The notes: generated by a model not told the origin, from the letters alone. A stretch of DNA of 64,000 nt from Solirubrobacter ginsenosidimutans (GCF_027587205.1 NZ_JAPDOD010000018.1:62001-126000), one strand, 5' to 3'. Positions 45,507 through 53,982 are shown, numbered from the stretch's first letter. A program made the numbers and translations.

Positions 45507-46180
45507 GCCTGTTGAGCGCGCGGGGATTGTCGAAGACCTATGGCGCGACGCCGGCGCTCGTGGGCGCGGAGTTCTCGATCGACGCCGGCGAGGTCGTCGC
45601 CGTGATGGGCCCGAGCGGGTCGGGCAAGTCGACGCTGCTGCACGTGGTGGCGGGGATCGTGCCGCCCGACGCCGGCACCGTGATGTACGACGGACGCGAG
45701 CTGTCGGCGATGTCCGACGTCGAGCGGTCGGCGCTGCGGCGCTCCGAGTTCGGGTTCGTGTTCCAGTTCGGGCAGCTGGTGCCTGAGCTGTCCTGTCGCG
45801 AGAACGTCGCGCTGCCGCTGCGGCTCGACGGGGTGTCGCGGCGCTCGGCGGAGGCGCGGGCGGACGAGTTGCTGGCGTCTTTGGAGGTGTCGGGCGTGGC
45901 CGGGCAGCGGCCCGGGACGGTGTCCGGCGGCGAGGGCCAGCGGGTGGCGGTGGCGCGGGCGCTGGCGACCGACCCGCGGGTGCTGTTCGCCGACGAGCCG
46001 ACGGGCGCGCTGGACTCGTTGAACGGCGAGCGGGTGATGGATCTGCTGACGGGCGCCGCGCGAGAGCGCGGAACCGCCGTCGTCCTCGTCACCCATGAGG
46101 CGCGCGTGGCCGCGTACTCGGATCGCGAGATCGTCGTCCGCGACGGGCGCACGCTCGGCGTCGAGCGCGTCTCGTCATGA
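45503..46180 (+). CDS. ABC exporter ATP-binding protein (LolD/MacB type)
   Basis: A 225-residue ATPase. Walker [10 protein letters not shown] near 36-44, Q-loop VFQFGQLVPEL near 90, signature VSGGEGQRVAVARA near 138, Walker B VLFADEPTGALD near 160, H-loop VTHEARVA near 194. It pairs with the following FtsX-type permease and is under PadR control by overlap. A second copy of this system type lies at 38-41 kb, regulated by a two-component system instead. Confidence 0.92.
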   Translation: MSLLSARGLSKTYGATPALVGAEFSIDAGEVVAVMGPSGSGKSTLLHVVAGIVPPDAGTVMYDGRELSAMSDVERSALRRSEFGFVFQFGQLVPELSCRENVALPLRLDGVSRRSAEARADELLASLEVSGVAGQRPGTVSGGEGQRVAVARALATDPRVLFADEPTGALDSLNGERVMDLLTGAARERGTAVVLVTHEARVAAYSDREIVVRDGRTLGVERVSS

Positions 46181-48582
46181 GGGACCTCGCCCTCGGCGCC
46201 CGCCTGACCCTCGCGGGCGGGCGAACGGGCCTGCTGCGCACCGCGATCACCGCACTTGGCGTCGCGCTGGGCGTCGCCGTCCTGCTCGTCGCCGCCTCGA
46301 TCCCCTCGATCCACGACGGCCGCCAGGCCCGCGGGGCGGCGCGAAGTGATGTGGGGTACGACGCGGCCACGGACGCGGGGCTGGGCGGTGGCGCTGCGGC
46401 GGGCGGTGGCGCTGCGGCGGGCGGTGGCGCTGCGGCGGGCGGTGGCGCTGCGGTGGGCGGCGGCGTGGCGGGCGGCGCGACCGGCTCCGCCGGCTCCGGG
46501 GTGCTTGTCGCCGAGGCCAATACGCGGTTCCGCTCGCGCGACATTCGCGGGCGGCTGCTTCAGGGCGACGGAGACCGTCCGCCCGTCCCGCCCGGGCTCT
46601 CGCGGCTGCCGCGCGTGGGCGAGGTGTTCGTCTCGCCCGCACTGCGCGACCTGCTCGCCACCCCCGACGGGCGGCGGCTGCTCGCGCCGCGCATCCCCGG
46701 GCGGGTCGTCGGCGAGATCGCGGACGTCGGGTTGATCGGGCCGACGGACCTCGCGTACTACGCGGGCGCGAGTGACCTGGTCGCGGGCGGCAGCGTGCGC
46801 CGGCTCACCCACTTCGGCGCGGCCGCCCCGAGCCAAGGGCTCGATCCGATCCTCACGCTGCTCGTGGTGATCGTGCTGGTCGCGCTGCTGCTGCCCGTCG
46901 CGGTGCTCGTCGGCGCCGCGGTGCGGACCGGCGGGGAGGACCGCGATCGGCGGCTCGCCGCGCTGCGGCTGATCGGCGCCGATCAGCACATGGCGCGCCG
47001 GATCGCCGCGGGCGAGGCGCTCATCAGTGCGGTCGCGGGGCTGCTTCTCGGCGCGCTGGCGTTCCTCGTCCTGCGCGCGTTCGCGGATCGGATCTCGATC
47101 TGGGACACGAGCGTCTACACGACCGATGTCCACCCGAGCCTGCTGCTCGGCGCGACGGTCGTCGTCGGCGTCCCGGCCGCGGCGGTGCTCGTCTCGCTGC
47201 TCGCGCTGCGGCGGGTGGTGGCGGAGCCGCTCGGTGTGGTCCGGCGCGCGGAATCGACCCGCCGCCGGCGGCTGTGGTGGCGGTTGCTGCTGCCCGCGCT
47301 CGGCCTGGTCGCGCTCGTGCCCGCGGCCCGCAACGGCGACGCCGGGATCAGCGAGCTGCGCGTCGGGATCGGCGTGATCGCGCTGCTCGTGGGCGTCGCC
47401 GCGCTGCTGCCGTGGGTGGTCGAGCGCGCCGTCGGCCGGCTCGGCGCGGGCAAGGTCGCGTGGCAGCTCGCCGTCCGCCGCCTGCAGCTCGACCCCGGCG
47501 GCCCGGCCCGCGCGGTGAGCGGGATCACGGTCGCGGTCGCGGGCGCGATCGCGCTGCAGATGGTGTTCACCGGCATCCAGGAGGACTACAAGAAGGACAC
47601 GGGCGCCGACCTCTCGCGGGCGACGCTGTACGCCGAGTTCGGTGCCGCGAAGCCGGGCGCGGCGACGGGCGGCGGCGCCGCCCAGGGCGCCGCGGTCACG
47701 CCCCGCGCCCCGGTCACCGCGGCGACGCTCATCGACACGTTGCGCGGCGCGGAAGGCGTCCGCTCGGTCCAAGCGCTCTCGCAGTACGACCTCGGCCGCG
47801 ACCCACAGATGCCCGACTCGCGCCTCACCGTCGCCCCGTGCGCGACGCTGCGCGAGGTGGCCGGCATCACGACCTGCCACGACGGCGACGTGTTCTTCGC
47901 CAACGAGCCGCCGCGCACGCAGCTCGAGTTCGGCGCGCAGACGTGGACGCTCCCCAGGCCCGGGAAGCAGGTCCCGACCCGCGCCGACCCGACCGGCCTC
48001 GAGCGCGGCGGCGTCTTCGCCACCCCGGGCGCGGTCAGCGGCGCCAAGCTCCCCAGCGCCTACGTCGTCGCCTTCGTCCGCACCGCACCCGCTGACGCGG
48101 ACGCCGACGAGAACGTCCGCAACGCCGCCGCCACCCTCAACCCGCAGATCGCCGTGAGAGAGCTGCACCGCACCCGCACCGACGGTCAGTTCGACCAGTT
48201 GCGGCGGGCGATGCTGATCGGCGCGTCGATCGTCGTCGGCCTGATCGGCCTCAGCCTCCTGCTGACCGCGCTCGAGGAGCTGCGCGAGCGGCGGCGCCTA
48301 CTCGCCGTACTGGTCGCTTTCGGGACACGCCGCAGCACCCTCAGTTGGTCCGTCTTGTGGCAGTCGGCGGTGCCGATCGGGCTGGGGATCACGATGGCGG
48401 TGGCGACCGGGATCGCGCTCGGCTCCGTGCTCCTGCGGATCTTCGGGTCGGTGATCAAGGTCTCCTGGAGCGACGTCGCGGCGATGGCCGGCGCCGGCGT
48501 GATCGTGGTCCTGCTCGTGACCGCGGCCAGTCTTCCTGTTTTGTGGCGCACTATGCGACCGGAGGGTCTGCGGACGGAGTAG
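46177..48582 (+). CDS. FtsX-family ABC permease with repeat-encoded Gly/Ala linker
   Basis: An 801-residue permease. An N-terminal helix near 20-45 is followed by an extracytoplasmic region beginning with a (GGGAAA)n linker (70-93) coded by an 18-base tandem repeat. First helix bundle is ~220-380, a middle region with LQLDPGGPARAVSGITVAVAG follows, a second extracytoplasmic domain, and a final bundle ~690-795 (LRERRRLLAVLVAFGTRRSTL). It exports an unknown substrate with the preceding ATPase. Starts at ATG 46177 overlapping the ATPase stop. Confidence 0.88.
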   Translation: MRDLALGARLTLAGGRTGLLRTAITALGVALGVAVLLVAASIPSIHDGRQARGAARSDVGYDAATDAGLGGGAAAGGGAAAGGGAAAGGGAAVGGGVAGGATGSAGSGVLVAEANTRFRSRDIRGRLLQGDGDRPPVPPGLSRLPRVGEVFVSPALRDLLATPDGRRLLAPRIPGRVVGEIADVGLIGPTDLAYYAGASDLVAGGSVRRLTHFGAAAPSQGLDPILTLLVVIVLVALLLPVAVLVGAAVRTGGEDRDRRLAALRLIGADQHMARRIAAGEALISAVAGLLLGALAFLVLRAFADRISIWDTSVYTTDVHPSLLLGATVVVGVPAAAVLVSLLALRRVVAEPLGVVRRAESTRRRRLWWRLLLPALGLVALVPAARNGDAGISELRVGIGVIALLVGVAALLPWVVERAVGRLGAGKVAWQLAVRRLQLDPGGPARAVSGITVAVAGAIALQMVFTGIQEDYKKDTGADLSRATLYAEFGAAKPGAATGGGAAQGAAVTPRAPVTAATLIDTLRGAEGVRSVQALSQYDLGRDPQMPDSRLTVAPCATLREVAGITTCHDGDVFFANEPPRTQLEFGAQTWTLPRPGKQVPTRADPTGLERGGVFATPGAVSGAKLPSAYVVAFVRTAPADADADENVRNAAATLNPQIAVRELHRTRTDGQFDQLRRAMLIGASIVVGLIGLSLLLTALEELRERRRLLAVLVAFGTRRSTLSWSVLWQSAVPIGLGITMAVATGIALGSVLLRIFGSVIKVSWSDVAAMAGAGVIVVLLVTAASLPVLWRTMRPEGLRTE
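46384..46455 (+). repeat. 18-bp in-frame tandem repeat, four copies
   Basis: Four head-to-tail copies of GGCGGTGGCGCTGCGGCG; the fourth differs by one base (GCG to GTG). In frame it codes for Gly-Gly-Gly-Ala-Ala-Ala units of the permease. Copy number can change by slippage or recombination without a frameshift. Confidence 0.95.
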
Positions 48583-48622
48583 GGTCCCGCGCCAGTCAGT
48601 CGCACGTCATGGGAGAGGGTCT

Positions 48623-50161
48623 ATGAAGCGTGTCCTCCTGCTCGTCGCAGTCGTCCTGTCGTTCTCCGCCGCACCCGCGCTCGCGGCGCCGTCCCCAGGA
48701 GCCGCCGGTCTCGGCGACCGGCTCTTCCCACAACTCGGAAACGGGGGCTACGACGTCCAGCACTACGACCTCGACCTCCGGTACGCGACGAGCGCGCCGA
48801 CCCAATCGATTGACGGCACGGTCACGATCCTGGCCAAGGCCACGCAGGACCTGAGCCGCTTCGACCTCGACTGGGCCGGGCAGAGCATCGGCCGCGTGTC
48901 CGTCAACGGCCTGCCCGCCAAGTTCGTCCAGGACGGCCAGGACATCGTCATCACGCCGAAGGTGCCGCTGCGCAACGGCGCGCTGTTCCTCGTGACGGTG
49001 TCGCACTTCGTCGCCGCGCCGACGCTCGCGAACTCCGACGACTTCTCGACGACCGCGTTCTTCTTCCACCCGCAGGGCTCCGCGACCGCGCCGCAGCCCA
49101 ACTGGGCACACCTGTTCCTGCCGTCCAACGACCACCCGCGCGACAAGGCGAGCTGGGACATCCGCTTCGACGTGCCCGCCGGCCAGACCGCCGTGTCCAA
49201 CGGCGTCAAGCTCCTGCAGTGGACGGACCGCGGGCGCACCCACGTCGTCTACGTCCAGCGTCAGCCGATGGCGACCGAGCTCCTGCAGCTCGCCGTCGGC
49301 CAGTACGACGTCACCAATGTCGGCTTCCACTCCGGCGTGTACCTGCGCGACGTGACGTCGAAGAACATCACGGGCGAGATCCAGCCGCTGCTCGGCGTCA
49401 CCCCGTCGCAGATCGACTACATGCAGGCGGCGGTCGGCAAGTACCCGTTCGACCTCTACGGCTCGCTCGTGGTCGAGGCCGACCTCGGCTTCGCGCTGGA
49501 GACGCAGACGCTGGAGCTGATGGACACCAGCTGGTTCCACGACTTCACCCAGGACACCTGGGACCCGACGCTGCTGCACGAGATGTCGCACATGTGGTTC
49601 GGCGACAGCGTGTCCCCGTACTCGTGGAGCGACCTGTGGCTCAACGAGGGCCACGCCAGCTGGTACGAGTTCCTCTACGCCGAGAGCAAGGGCTTCCTCG
49701 AAGGCGACACCGAGTTCTATCCCGACCCCACCGGCTACGCCGACTTCGACGACCTGATGAAGGCCGTCTACGCCCACGGTGACGAGTGGCGCGCCGAGTC
49801 CGGCCCGGTTGCGCTGCCCACCAGCGAGGACACGCTGTTCGACCTGCAGCGCTACCACGGCGGCGCGCTCGTGCTCTACGCCCTGCGCCAGAAGATCGGC
49901 GACGCGGCGTTCCAGCGCATCGAGCGCGCGTACGTGGACCGCTTCAAGGATCAGTCGGTCTCCACCGACCAGTACATCGCGCTCGCCGCGCAGGTCTCCG
50001 GCCGCGCGGATGTCGTCCCCTTCCTGCGCGACTGGCTCTACGGCACCAAGACGCCGAAGATGCCGGGCCACCCGGACTGGACCGTCAATCCGGTCGGGCA
50101 GGCGAAGACGCCGCAGTCGCTGTCCGCGCCGGACGCGCGCGCCAAGCAGAAGCGCCGCTGA
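48623..50161 (+). CDS. Secreted M1-family zinc metallopeptidase
   Basis: A 512-residue exported peptidase. The signal peptide likely ends near ALA (19-21). The beta-sandwich N-domain (~45-235) leads into the gluzincin domain: HEMSH at 319-323 and Glu342 (NEGHASWYE) give the HExxH-x18-E zinc site. The exopeptidase GAMEN motif is replaced by ALETQTLEL near 291. A transition-state Tyr is likely in LQRYHGGALVLYAL near 408. There is no C-terminal ERAP-type domain, like other actinobacterial short M1 enzymes. ATG 48623 has GGAGAGG upstream. A strong hairpin follows the gene. Confidence 0.9.
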   Translation: MKRVLLLVAVVLSFSAAPALAAPSPGAAGLGDRLFPQLGNGGYDVQHYDLDLRYATSAPTQSIDGTVTILAKATQDLSRFDLDWAGQSIGRVSVNGLPAKFVQDGQDIVITPKVPLRNGALFLVTVSHFVAAPTLANSDDFSTTAFFFHPQGSATAPQPNWAHLFLPSNDHPRDKASWDIRFDVPAGQTAVSNGVKLLQWTDRGRTHVVYVQRQPMATELLQLAVGQYDVTNVGFHSGVYLRDVTSKNITGEIQPLLGVTPSQIDYMQAAVGKYPFDLYGSLVVEADLGFALETQTLELMDTSWFHDFTQDTWDPTLLHEMSHMWFGDSVSPYSWSDLWLNEGHASWYEFLYAESKGFLEGDTEFYPDPTGYADFDDLMKAVYAHGDEWRAESGPVALPTSEDTLFDLQRYHGGALVLYALRQKIGDAAFQRIERAYVDRFKDQSVSTDQYIALAAQVSGRADVVPFLRDWLYGTKTPKMPGHPDWTVNPVGQAKTPQSLSAPDARAKQKRR

Positions 50162-50169
50162 CACCCGCT

Positions 50170-50208
50170 TCATGCCCACGGCAGGTACTCTTCCTGCCGT
50201 GGGCATGA
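50170..50208 (+). terminator. Perfect 16-bp hairpin after M1 peptidase gene
   Basis: Arms TCATGCCCACGGCAGG (50170-50185) and its exact complement (50193-50208) around a seven-base loop TACTCTT, eight bases after the peptidase stop. No U-tract. The right arm contains the ATG (50205) of a tiny reading frame preceding the Erm-like gene, so the hairpin could both end the peptidase transcript and affect the downstream leader. Confidence 0.65.
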
Positions 50209-50231
50209 GCGTCACGCACCGCTTCCTCTAG
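50205..50231 (+). CDS. Candidate 8-residue leader peptide for the Erm-like gene
   Basis: ATG at 50205 followed by seven codons and TAG gives MSVTHRFL, 60 bases before the methylase start. Its last three codons, CGC TTC CTC (50220-50228), are complementary at eight of nine positions to GAGGATGCG (50281-50289), which holds the methylase ribosome-binding site. This is the arrangement of macrolide-responsive erm leaders. No ribosome site is seen before the leader; transcription from near the hairpin could make it leaderless. Inference; translation is unproven. Confidence 0.4.
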   Translation: MSVTHRFL

Positions 50232-50289
50232 TCACCGGCCAACCGCCGCCACCCCGCCGCGCACCCGCGCGGCACGACTCGAGGATGCG
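50220..50289 (+). promoter_or_regulatory. Candidate translational attenuator of the Erm-like gene
   Basis: The pairing 50220-50228 with 50281-50289 would hide the GAGGAT ribosome site. Inside it a seven-base GC stem GCCGCGC/GCGCGGC (50256-50273, loop ACCC) could stabilise the fold. A ribosome stalled on the leader codons would free the site. Confidence 0.4.
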
Positions 50290-50291
50290 CC

Positions 50292-51023
50292 ATGCCCCGC
50301 CGTACCCAGCGCCGCCGCGCGCTGTCGCAGAACTTCCTGCACGACCAATCCGTGATCGCCGAAGTGATCGGCACGCTGCACCCGCCGCCTGGGACGCTCG
50401 TCGTCGACCTGGGCGCGGGTGCCGGCGCGCTGACGAGACGGCTCGCGCGCACCAACCGCGTGCTCGCGGTCGAGCTCGACCCGCGCTGGGCCGACCACCT
50501 GCGCACCCACGCCAGGGCGTGGGGCGACGTCACCGTGCAGCGCGCTGACGCGCTCACCGTCGGCTTCCCGCGCGAGCGCTTCCACCTCGTCTCCAACGCG
50601 CCGTACCACGTCGGCACCCAGCTCGTGCGCCGTGTGCTCACTGACGCGCACGGCCTCGAACGCGGCGTGTTCGTCCTTCAGCTCGAGACCGCCCGCCGGC
50701 TCGCCGGTGACGGCCGCTTCGCCGCCACCTGGGCGCCGTGGTTCGAGCTGCGCGTGCACGGCCGCATCCCACCGCGCGCGTTCCGGCCCGCGCCCAGCGT
50801 CGACTCGGCGGTGCTGACCGTCGTCCCGCGCCCCGTCCCGCTGCTCTCGCCGGCGGCGTTCGCGGACTATGACGCGTTCCTGGCCCGCGTCTTCAACGGC
50901 CGGGGGAACACGCTGGCCCAGCGGGTGGGAGACGCGCGCGCACTCAAGCGGGCGGCGATCCCCCGCGACGCCACGCCCGGCAGCGTCCCGCCGGAGGCCT
51001 TCGCGCGCCTCTATGGCGCATGA
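50292..51023 (+). CDS. erm: Erm-like 23S rRNA adenine N6-methyltransferase
   Basis: A 243-residue rRNA adenine methylase of the Erm/KsgA fold. RRRALSQNFLHDQSVI (7-22) is the Erm-type N-terminal signature. SAM motif I is VVDLGAGAGALT near 37-48, acidic loop AVELDPRW near 60, and motif IV NAPYHVGTQL near 100 (N-P-Y catalytic pocket; KsgA has NLPY). The C-terminal domain is short. Erm enzymes methylate A2058 (E. coli numbering) of 23S rRNA and give resistance to macrolides, lincosamides and streptogramin B. ATG at 50292 follows GAGGAT. A separate KsgA-type role is less likely because of the SQNFL start. Confidence 0.8.
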   Translation: MPRRTQRRRALSQNFLHDQSVIAEVIGTLHPPPGTLVVDLGAGAGALTRRLARTNRVLAVELDPRWADHLRTHARAWGDVTVQRADALTVGFPRERFHLVSNAPYHVGTQLVRRVLTDAHGLERGVFVLQLETARRLAGDGRFAATWAPWFELRVHGRIPPRAFRPAPSVDSAVLTVVPRPVPLLSPAAFADYDAFLARVFNGRGNTLAQRVGDARALKRAAIPRDATPGSVPPEAFARLYGA

Positions 51024-51086
51024 TCAGGCCGCCGGCGGCTAGAGCGAGTTCACCCACTGTGGGCCGGCGAGGCGTAGTGTGCCCAC

Positions 51087-52214
51087 GTGGGTACCAGGAC
51101 GCTCACCGGCCTCGCGTGTGTCGTACTGTTGGCGCCCGGCTGCGGCGGTTCCGAGAAGAAGCAGCCGCCCGCACCCGCGCCGCGGACGTCGGCGACCGTC
51201 TCACAAACGCTCGACAAGATCCTCGCCAAAGAGCTGGAGACCAGCGCCGTGCCCGGGATCTCGGCCGCGATCGTGTTCCCGGACGGCCACGAGTGGACGG
51301 GTGCCGTCGGCGTCGCGGTCGTCGAGCCGCGGCAGCCGATGACGCCCCAGACCGCGATGGTCTTCGACAGCGTGACCAAGGTGGCGACCGCGTCGCTCGC
51401 GCTCAAGCTCGCCGAGGAGGGCAAGCTGCGCCTCGATGACCCGATCGTGGATTCCTACCGCGCCTGGAAGGGCGACCCGAAGGCCACGCTACGCGACCTG
51501 CTCGGGCACACGTCAGGCGCGCGGGAGCCTCCCGGTTCGTTCGTGGACGCGATCCTCGAGCACCCGAAACGAGCCGTCACCCCCCGCCAGGCGGCGGCCG
51601 CCTCGGCCGAGCCCGGGCCGCGCACCGACGACGCCCAGTACTCCAACGCGGGCTTCCTGATCGCCGGCCTGATCCTCGAGAAAGCCGCGGGAGAACCGCT
51701 GGGCAAGGCCATGCGCGAGCTGATCTTCGATCACCCCGGAGGTGACGGGCTCGTGCTGCAGCCGACGGAGGCGACGCACCCGCCACGCGCGCACCAGTAC
51801 TGGCACCCGCGTGGCGGCGCCGACGCCGACGATGCCAGCGACGGCGGCGCGATCATGCCGTTCCGCGCCTGGTCGAACTTCGCATGGTCGGCCGGGTCGC
51901 TCGCCGGCGACGTCCCGAACCTCGCCCGCTGGGGCCACGAGTTGCTCGGCGGTCGCGTGCTGGCGCCTGCGTCCCTAAAGCAGATGACCCGCTTCCACGC
52001 CTTCCACCCGTGGACCGGCTACGGGCTCGGGCTCGGTCGCGACGACTCATCCGGTCTCGAGATGTGGGGCCATTCGGGTGACGGCCTCGGCAGCCACACG
52101 GAGCTCTGGCATGCCCCGCAAAAGAACCTGACGGTGGCGTTCAGCTGGAACGACGACGACTTCGACAGCGACCCGGTGTTCATGCGCGCCCTGGTTCGCG
52201 CGGCCCTCTCCTAG
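51087..52214 (+). CDS. Beta-lactamase-family serine hydrolase lipoprotein
   Basis: A 375-residue exported serine hydrolase. A signal sequence ends at Cys19 (LLAPGC), giving a probable lipoprotein. The class-C-like fold has the SxxK nucleophile SVTK (Ser95-Lys98), YSN near 180 and a C-terminal HSG triad (WGHSGDG near 330). Such proteins include D-Ala-D-Ala carboxypeptidases and esterases, rarely true beta-lactamases. GTG start at 51087. It ends at a deletion scar. Confidence 0.87.
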   Translation: MGTRTLTGLACVVLLAPGCGGSEKKQPPAPAPRTSATVSQTLDKILAKELETSAVPGISAAIVFPDGHEWTGAVGVAVVEPRQPMTPQTAMVFDSVTKVATASLALKLAEEGKLRLDDPIVDSYRAWKGDPKATLRDLLGHTSGAREPPGSFVDAILEHPKRAVTPRQAAAASAEPGPRTDDAQYSNAGFLIAGLILEKAAGEPLGKAMRELIFDHPGGDGLVLQPTEATHPPRAHQYWHPRGGADADDASDGGAIMPFRAWSNFAWSAGSLAGDVPNLARWGHELLGGRVLAPASLKQMTRFHAFHPWTGYGLGLGRDDSSGLEMWGHSGDGLGSHTELWHAPQKNLTVAFSWNDDDFDSDPVFMRALVRAALS

Positions 52215-52276
52215 GTGCCCCACCGCTCCCGCAGGCGGGGCAGGACGTCGCGGGTGAAGCCGTCGAGGAAGTTCGG
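52211..52276 (-). pseudogene. C-terminal remnant of a lost minus-strand gene
   Basis: Read on the minus strand, the last 21 codons plus TAG (52213-52211) give PNFLDGFTRDVLPRLRERWG and Thr. It looks like a real protein C-terminus, resembling luciferase-like monooxygenases, but nothing upstream continues the frame because it runs straight into a truncated transporter on the other strand. The exact junction is within about 52260-52285. Family assignment is tentative. Confidence 0.5.
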
Positions 52277-52646
52277 CCTGCCCGTCGCGGCGCTGCTGGT
52301 GATCCCGTTCGGGGCCGACGGTCAGTTGCTCGCGGCCGGCGGGTCCGACGCGGGCGCGCTGATCGGCCTCGCGCTCGTCCCGGGCCTGATCGCGCTGCTG
52401 CTGTACTACCACGGGTTGCGTGCTGCACCCGCCACCGCGGCGACGATCGCCGAGTTGAGCTTCCCGCTGACGGCGCTGATCGTCAACGCGATCGCGTTCG
52501 GCGACCGGCTCTCCGGCACCCAGCTCGCGGGCGCGGCGCTGCTGGCCGCGACCGTCGCCTCGTTCGGCATCGCCAGCCGCCGCGGCCCGCAGGCGATCGG
52601 CGTGCGCGCGCGTCCACTGCCGGCCACCGGGCTCGCCGGGAGCTGA
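52269..52646 (+). pseudogene. Truncated EamA/DMT transporter (C-terminal half only)
   Basis: About 125 codons of the C-terminal half of an EamA (drug/metabolite transporter) protein: four hydrophobic segments including LVPGLIALLLYYHGLRAAPA, ATIAELSFPLTALIVNAI and the closing AFGDRLSGTQLAGAALLAAT. Complete EamA proteins have ten helices and about 290-300 residues. The 5' half is missing, and the front joins sequence that is a minus-strand gene tail. A GTG at 52215 could start a fused frame, but it would read antisense remnant. Likely not functional. Confidence 0.7.
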
Positions 52647-52651
52647 AACGG

Positions 52652-53491
52652 GTGCTGGAGCCGTTCGCGGCGCTGCTCGGACGCGGCCGGGTCGGGGCGT
52701 TCGGGTGCTACGACACGGCGATGGCGGTGGGCGTGCTGCGGGCGCTCGATGCGCGCGGCGGCGTGATCCTCGTCCCAGCGGCGACGCTGCGGTCGGAGCC
52801 GGTCGTGGCGGGGTTGCGGGCGGTCGCCGAGACGGCGCGGGTCCCGGTCTGCCTGCAGGCCGACCACGTGCACGACCTCGAGACGATCGAGCGGGCGTGC
52901 CGGTGGGGCGTGCAGGCCGTGATGGCGGACGGCTCGCCGCTGGATTTCGAGGACAACGTCGCCTTCGTCCGCGAGGCCGCCGCGATCGCCCGCCGCCACG
53001 GCGTCGCGGTCGAGGGCGAGCTCGGGCGCCTGCCGGGCGGGGCGGACGCCGACGCGCCGATCGGCGCTGGGCTCGCCACCGACCCCGAGCAGGCCGCGGA
53101 GTTCGTCGCCCGCACCGGCGTCGACTGTCTCGCGATCGCGCTCGGCAACGTGCACGGCGCGCTCCTGCCGGCGCCTCGGGACCTGGACTGGGGCCGTCTG
53201 GAGGCGATCCGGCGGGCGGTCGGCGTGCCGCTCGCGCTGCACGGCGGCACGGGTCTGGCGCCGGAGGTCGTCGCCCGAGCGGTGCGCGGCGGGATCGCGA
53301 AGGTCAACTTCAACACGGGCCTGCGGCGCGCGTATCTGGCGGCCACGGCGGCCGCGCTGCCGGTCGCGGAGCCCGCGGCCGACCTCGTCGCGCTGCACGC
53401 CCGGCAAGCGGATGCGGTCGAGGCCGCGGCACGGGAGGCACTGGTCGGGATCGCCCTCGCGGGCAACTCCGACCTCGTTGGTAGGCTTTAG
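52652..53491 (+). CDS. Class II fructose/tagatose-bisphosphate aldolase-family protein
   Basis: A 279-residue class II aldolase-fold protein. Zinc and catalytic residues appear in QADHVHD near 71-77, GELGRLPG near 126, ALGNVHGAL near 166 and LHGGTGL near 200. This pattern is typical of FbaA/GatY/KbaY enzymes that cleave ketose bisphosphates to dihydroxyacetone phosphate and an aldehyde. It is shorter than the usual 280-340 glycolytic form and more like the GatY group; the sugar is unresolved. GTG start at 52652 behind GGGAG. It ends five bases before the Fe-S regulator gene, so they may be cotranscribed. Confidence 0.85.
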   Translation: MLEPFAALLGRGRVGAFGCYDTAMAVGVLRALDARGGVILVPAATLRSEPVVAGLRAVAETARVPVCLQADHVHDLETIERACRWGVQAVMADGSPLDFEDNVAFVREAAAIARRHGVAVEGELGRLPGGADADAPIGAGLATDPEQAAEFVARTGVDCLAIALGNVHGALLPAPRDLDWGRLEAIRRAVGVPLALHGGTGLAPEVVARAVRGGIAKVNFNTGLRRAYLAATAAALPVAEPAADLVALHARQADAVEAAAREALVGIALAGNSDLVGRL

Positions 53492-53496
53492 CGGCG

Positions 53497-53964
53497 ATGA
53501 TCTTCACCACCAAGGCCGAGTACGGGGTGCGACTGCTGATCCAGCTCGGACGCCACGGCAACGGACATCCGGTCTCCCTCAAGGCGATCGCCGAGGCAGA
53601 GAACCTGCCGCTGGCGTACTGCGAGCGGATCGCGGCGCTGCTCAAGAAGGCCGACCTGGTGACCTCCACGCGCGGCGCGCACGGCGGCTACGTGCTCGCG
53701 CGCCCGGCGGAGGAGATCACGATGGACCAGGCGGTGCTCGCGCTCGAGGGCGCGATCGCGCCGATGGACTGCTTCCTCGACGACCATGACGGGCGCGTGC
53801 AGTGCTCGCACCTGGGCGAGGCCGCGGGGACCTGCTCGACCAAGCTGCTGTGGACGCGCGTCCAGATGGGCGTCATCCGTTCGCTGCAGCGCACGACGCT
53901 CGCTGAGCTCGTCGAGTTCGAGGCGGGCGTCGTCGAGCCTGCGGCCGCTACGACTTCTTCCTAG
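53497..53964 (+). CDS. Rrf2-family Fe-S regulator (SufR/IscR-like)
   Basis: A 155-residue Rrf2 regulator with the N-terminal winged helix (TTKAEYGVRLLIQLG, AENLPLAYCERIAALLKKADLV, wing STRGAHGGYVLARP). Three cysteines in the C-terminal half, Cys92, Cys103 and Cys113, are placed to ligate an Fe-S cluster, though the CX10CX9C spacing is longer than that of IscR. It precedes sufC-sufS-sufU, so it should sense Fe-S status and control that operon. It contrasts with the Cys-free Rrf2 protein at 30.5 kb. Start ATG 53497. Confidence 0.88.
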   Translation: MIFTTKAEYGVRLLIQLGRHGNGHPVSLKAIAEAENLPLAYCERIAALLKKADLVTSTRGAHGGYVLARPAEEITMDQAVLALEGAIAPMDCFLDDHDGRVQCSHLGEAAGTCSTKLLWTRVQMGVIRSLQRTTLAELVEFEAGVVEPAAATTSS

Positions 53965-53982
53965 AACAGAGACCAAGGACAC

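Noticed and set aside
46384..46455. CRISPR-like array
   Set aside because: Repeat units of 18 bases without spacers and in frame inside a permease gene.
45538..48168. Minus-strand open frame of about 870 codons opposite the PadR-linked ABC exporter
   Set aside because: Low-complexity Arg/Asp/Ala translation; antisense shadow of well-recognised ATPase and permease genes.
51087..52214. True beta-lactamase
   Set aside because: SxxK, YSN and HSG fit the wider serine-hydrolase family; nothing specific to beta-lactam hydrolysis is visible.
52215..52646. Complete small EamA transporter starting at GTG 52215
   Set aside because: The first 18 codons are antisense of another gene's C-terminus and half of the helices are missing, so it is called a remnant.
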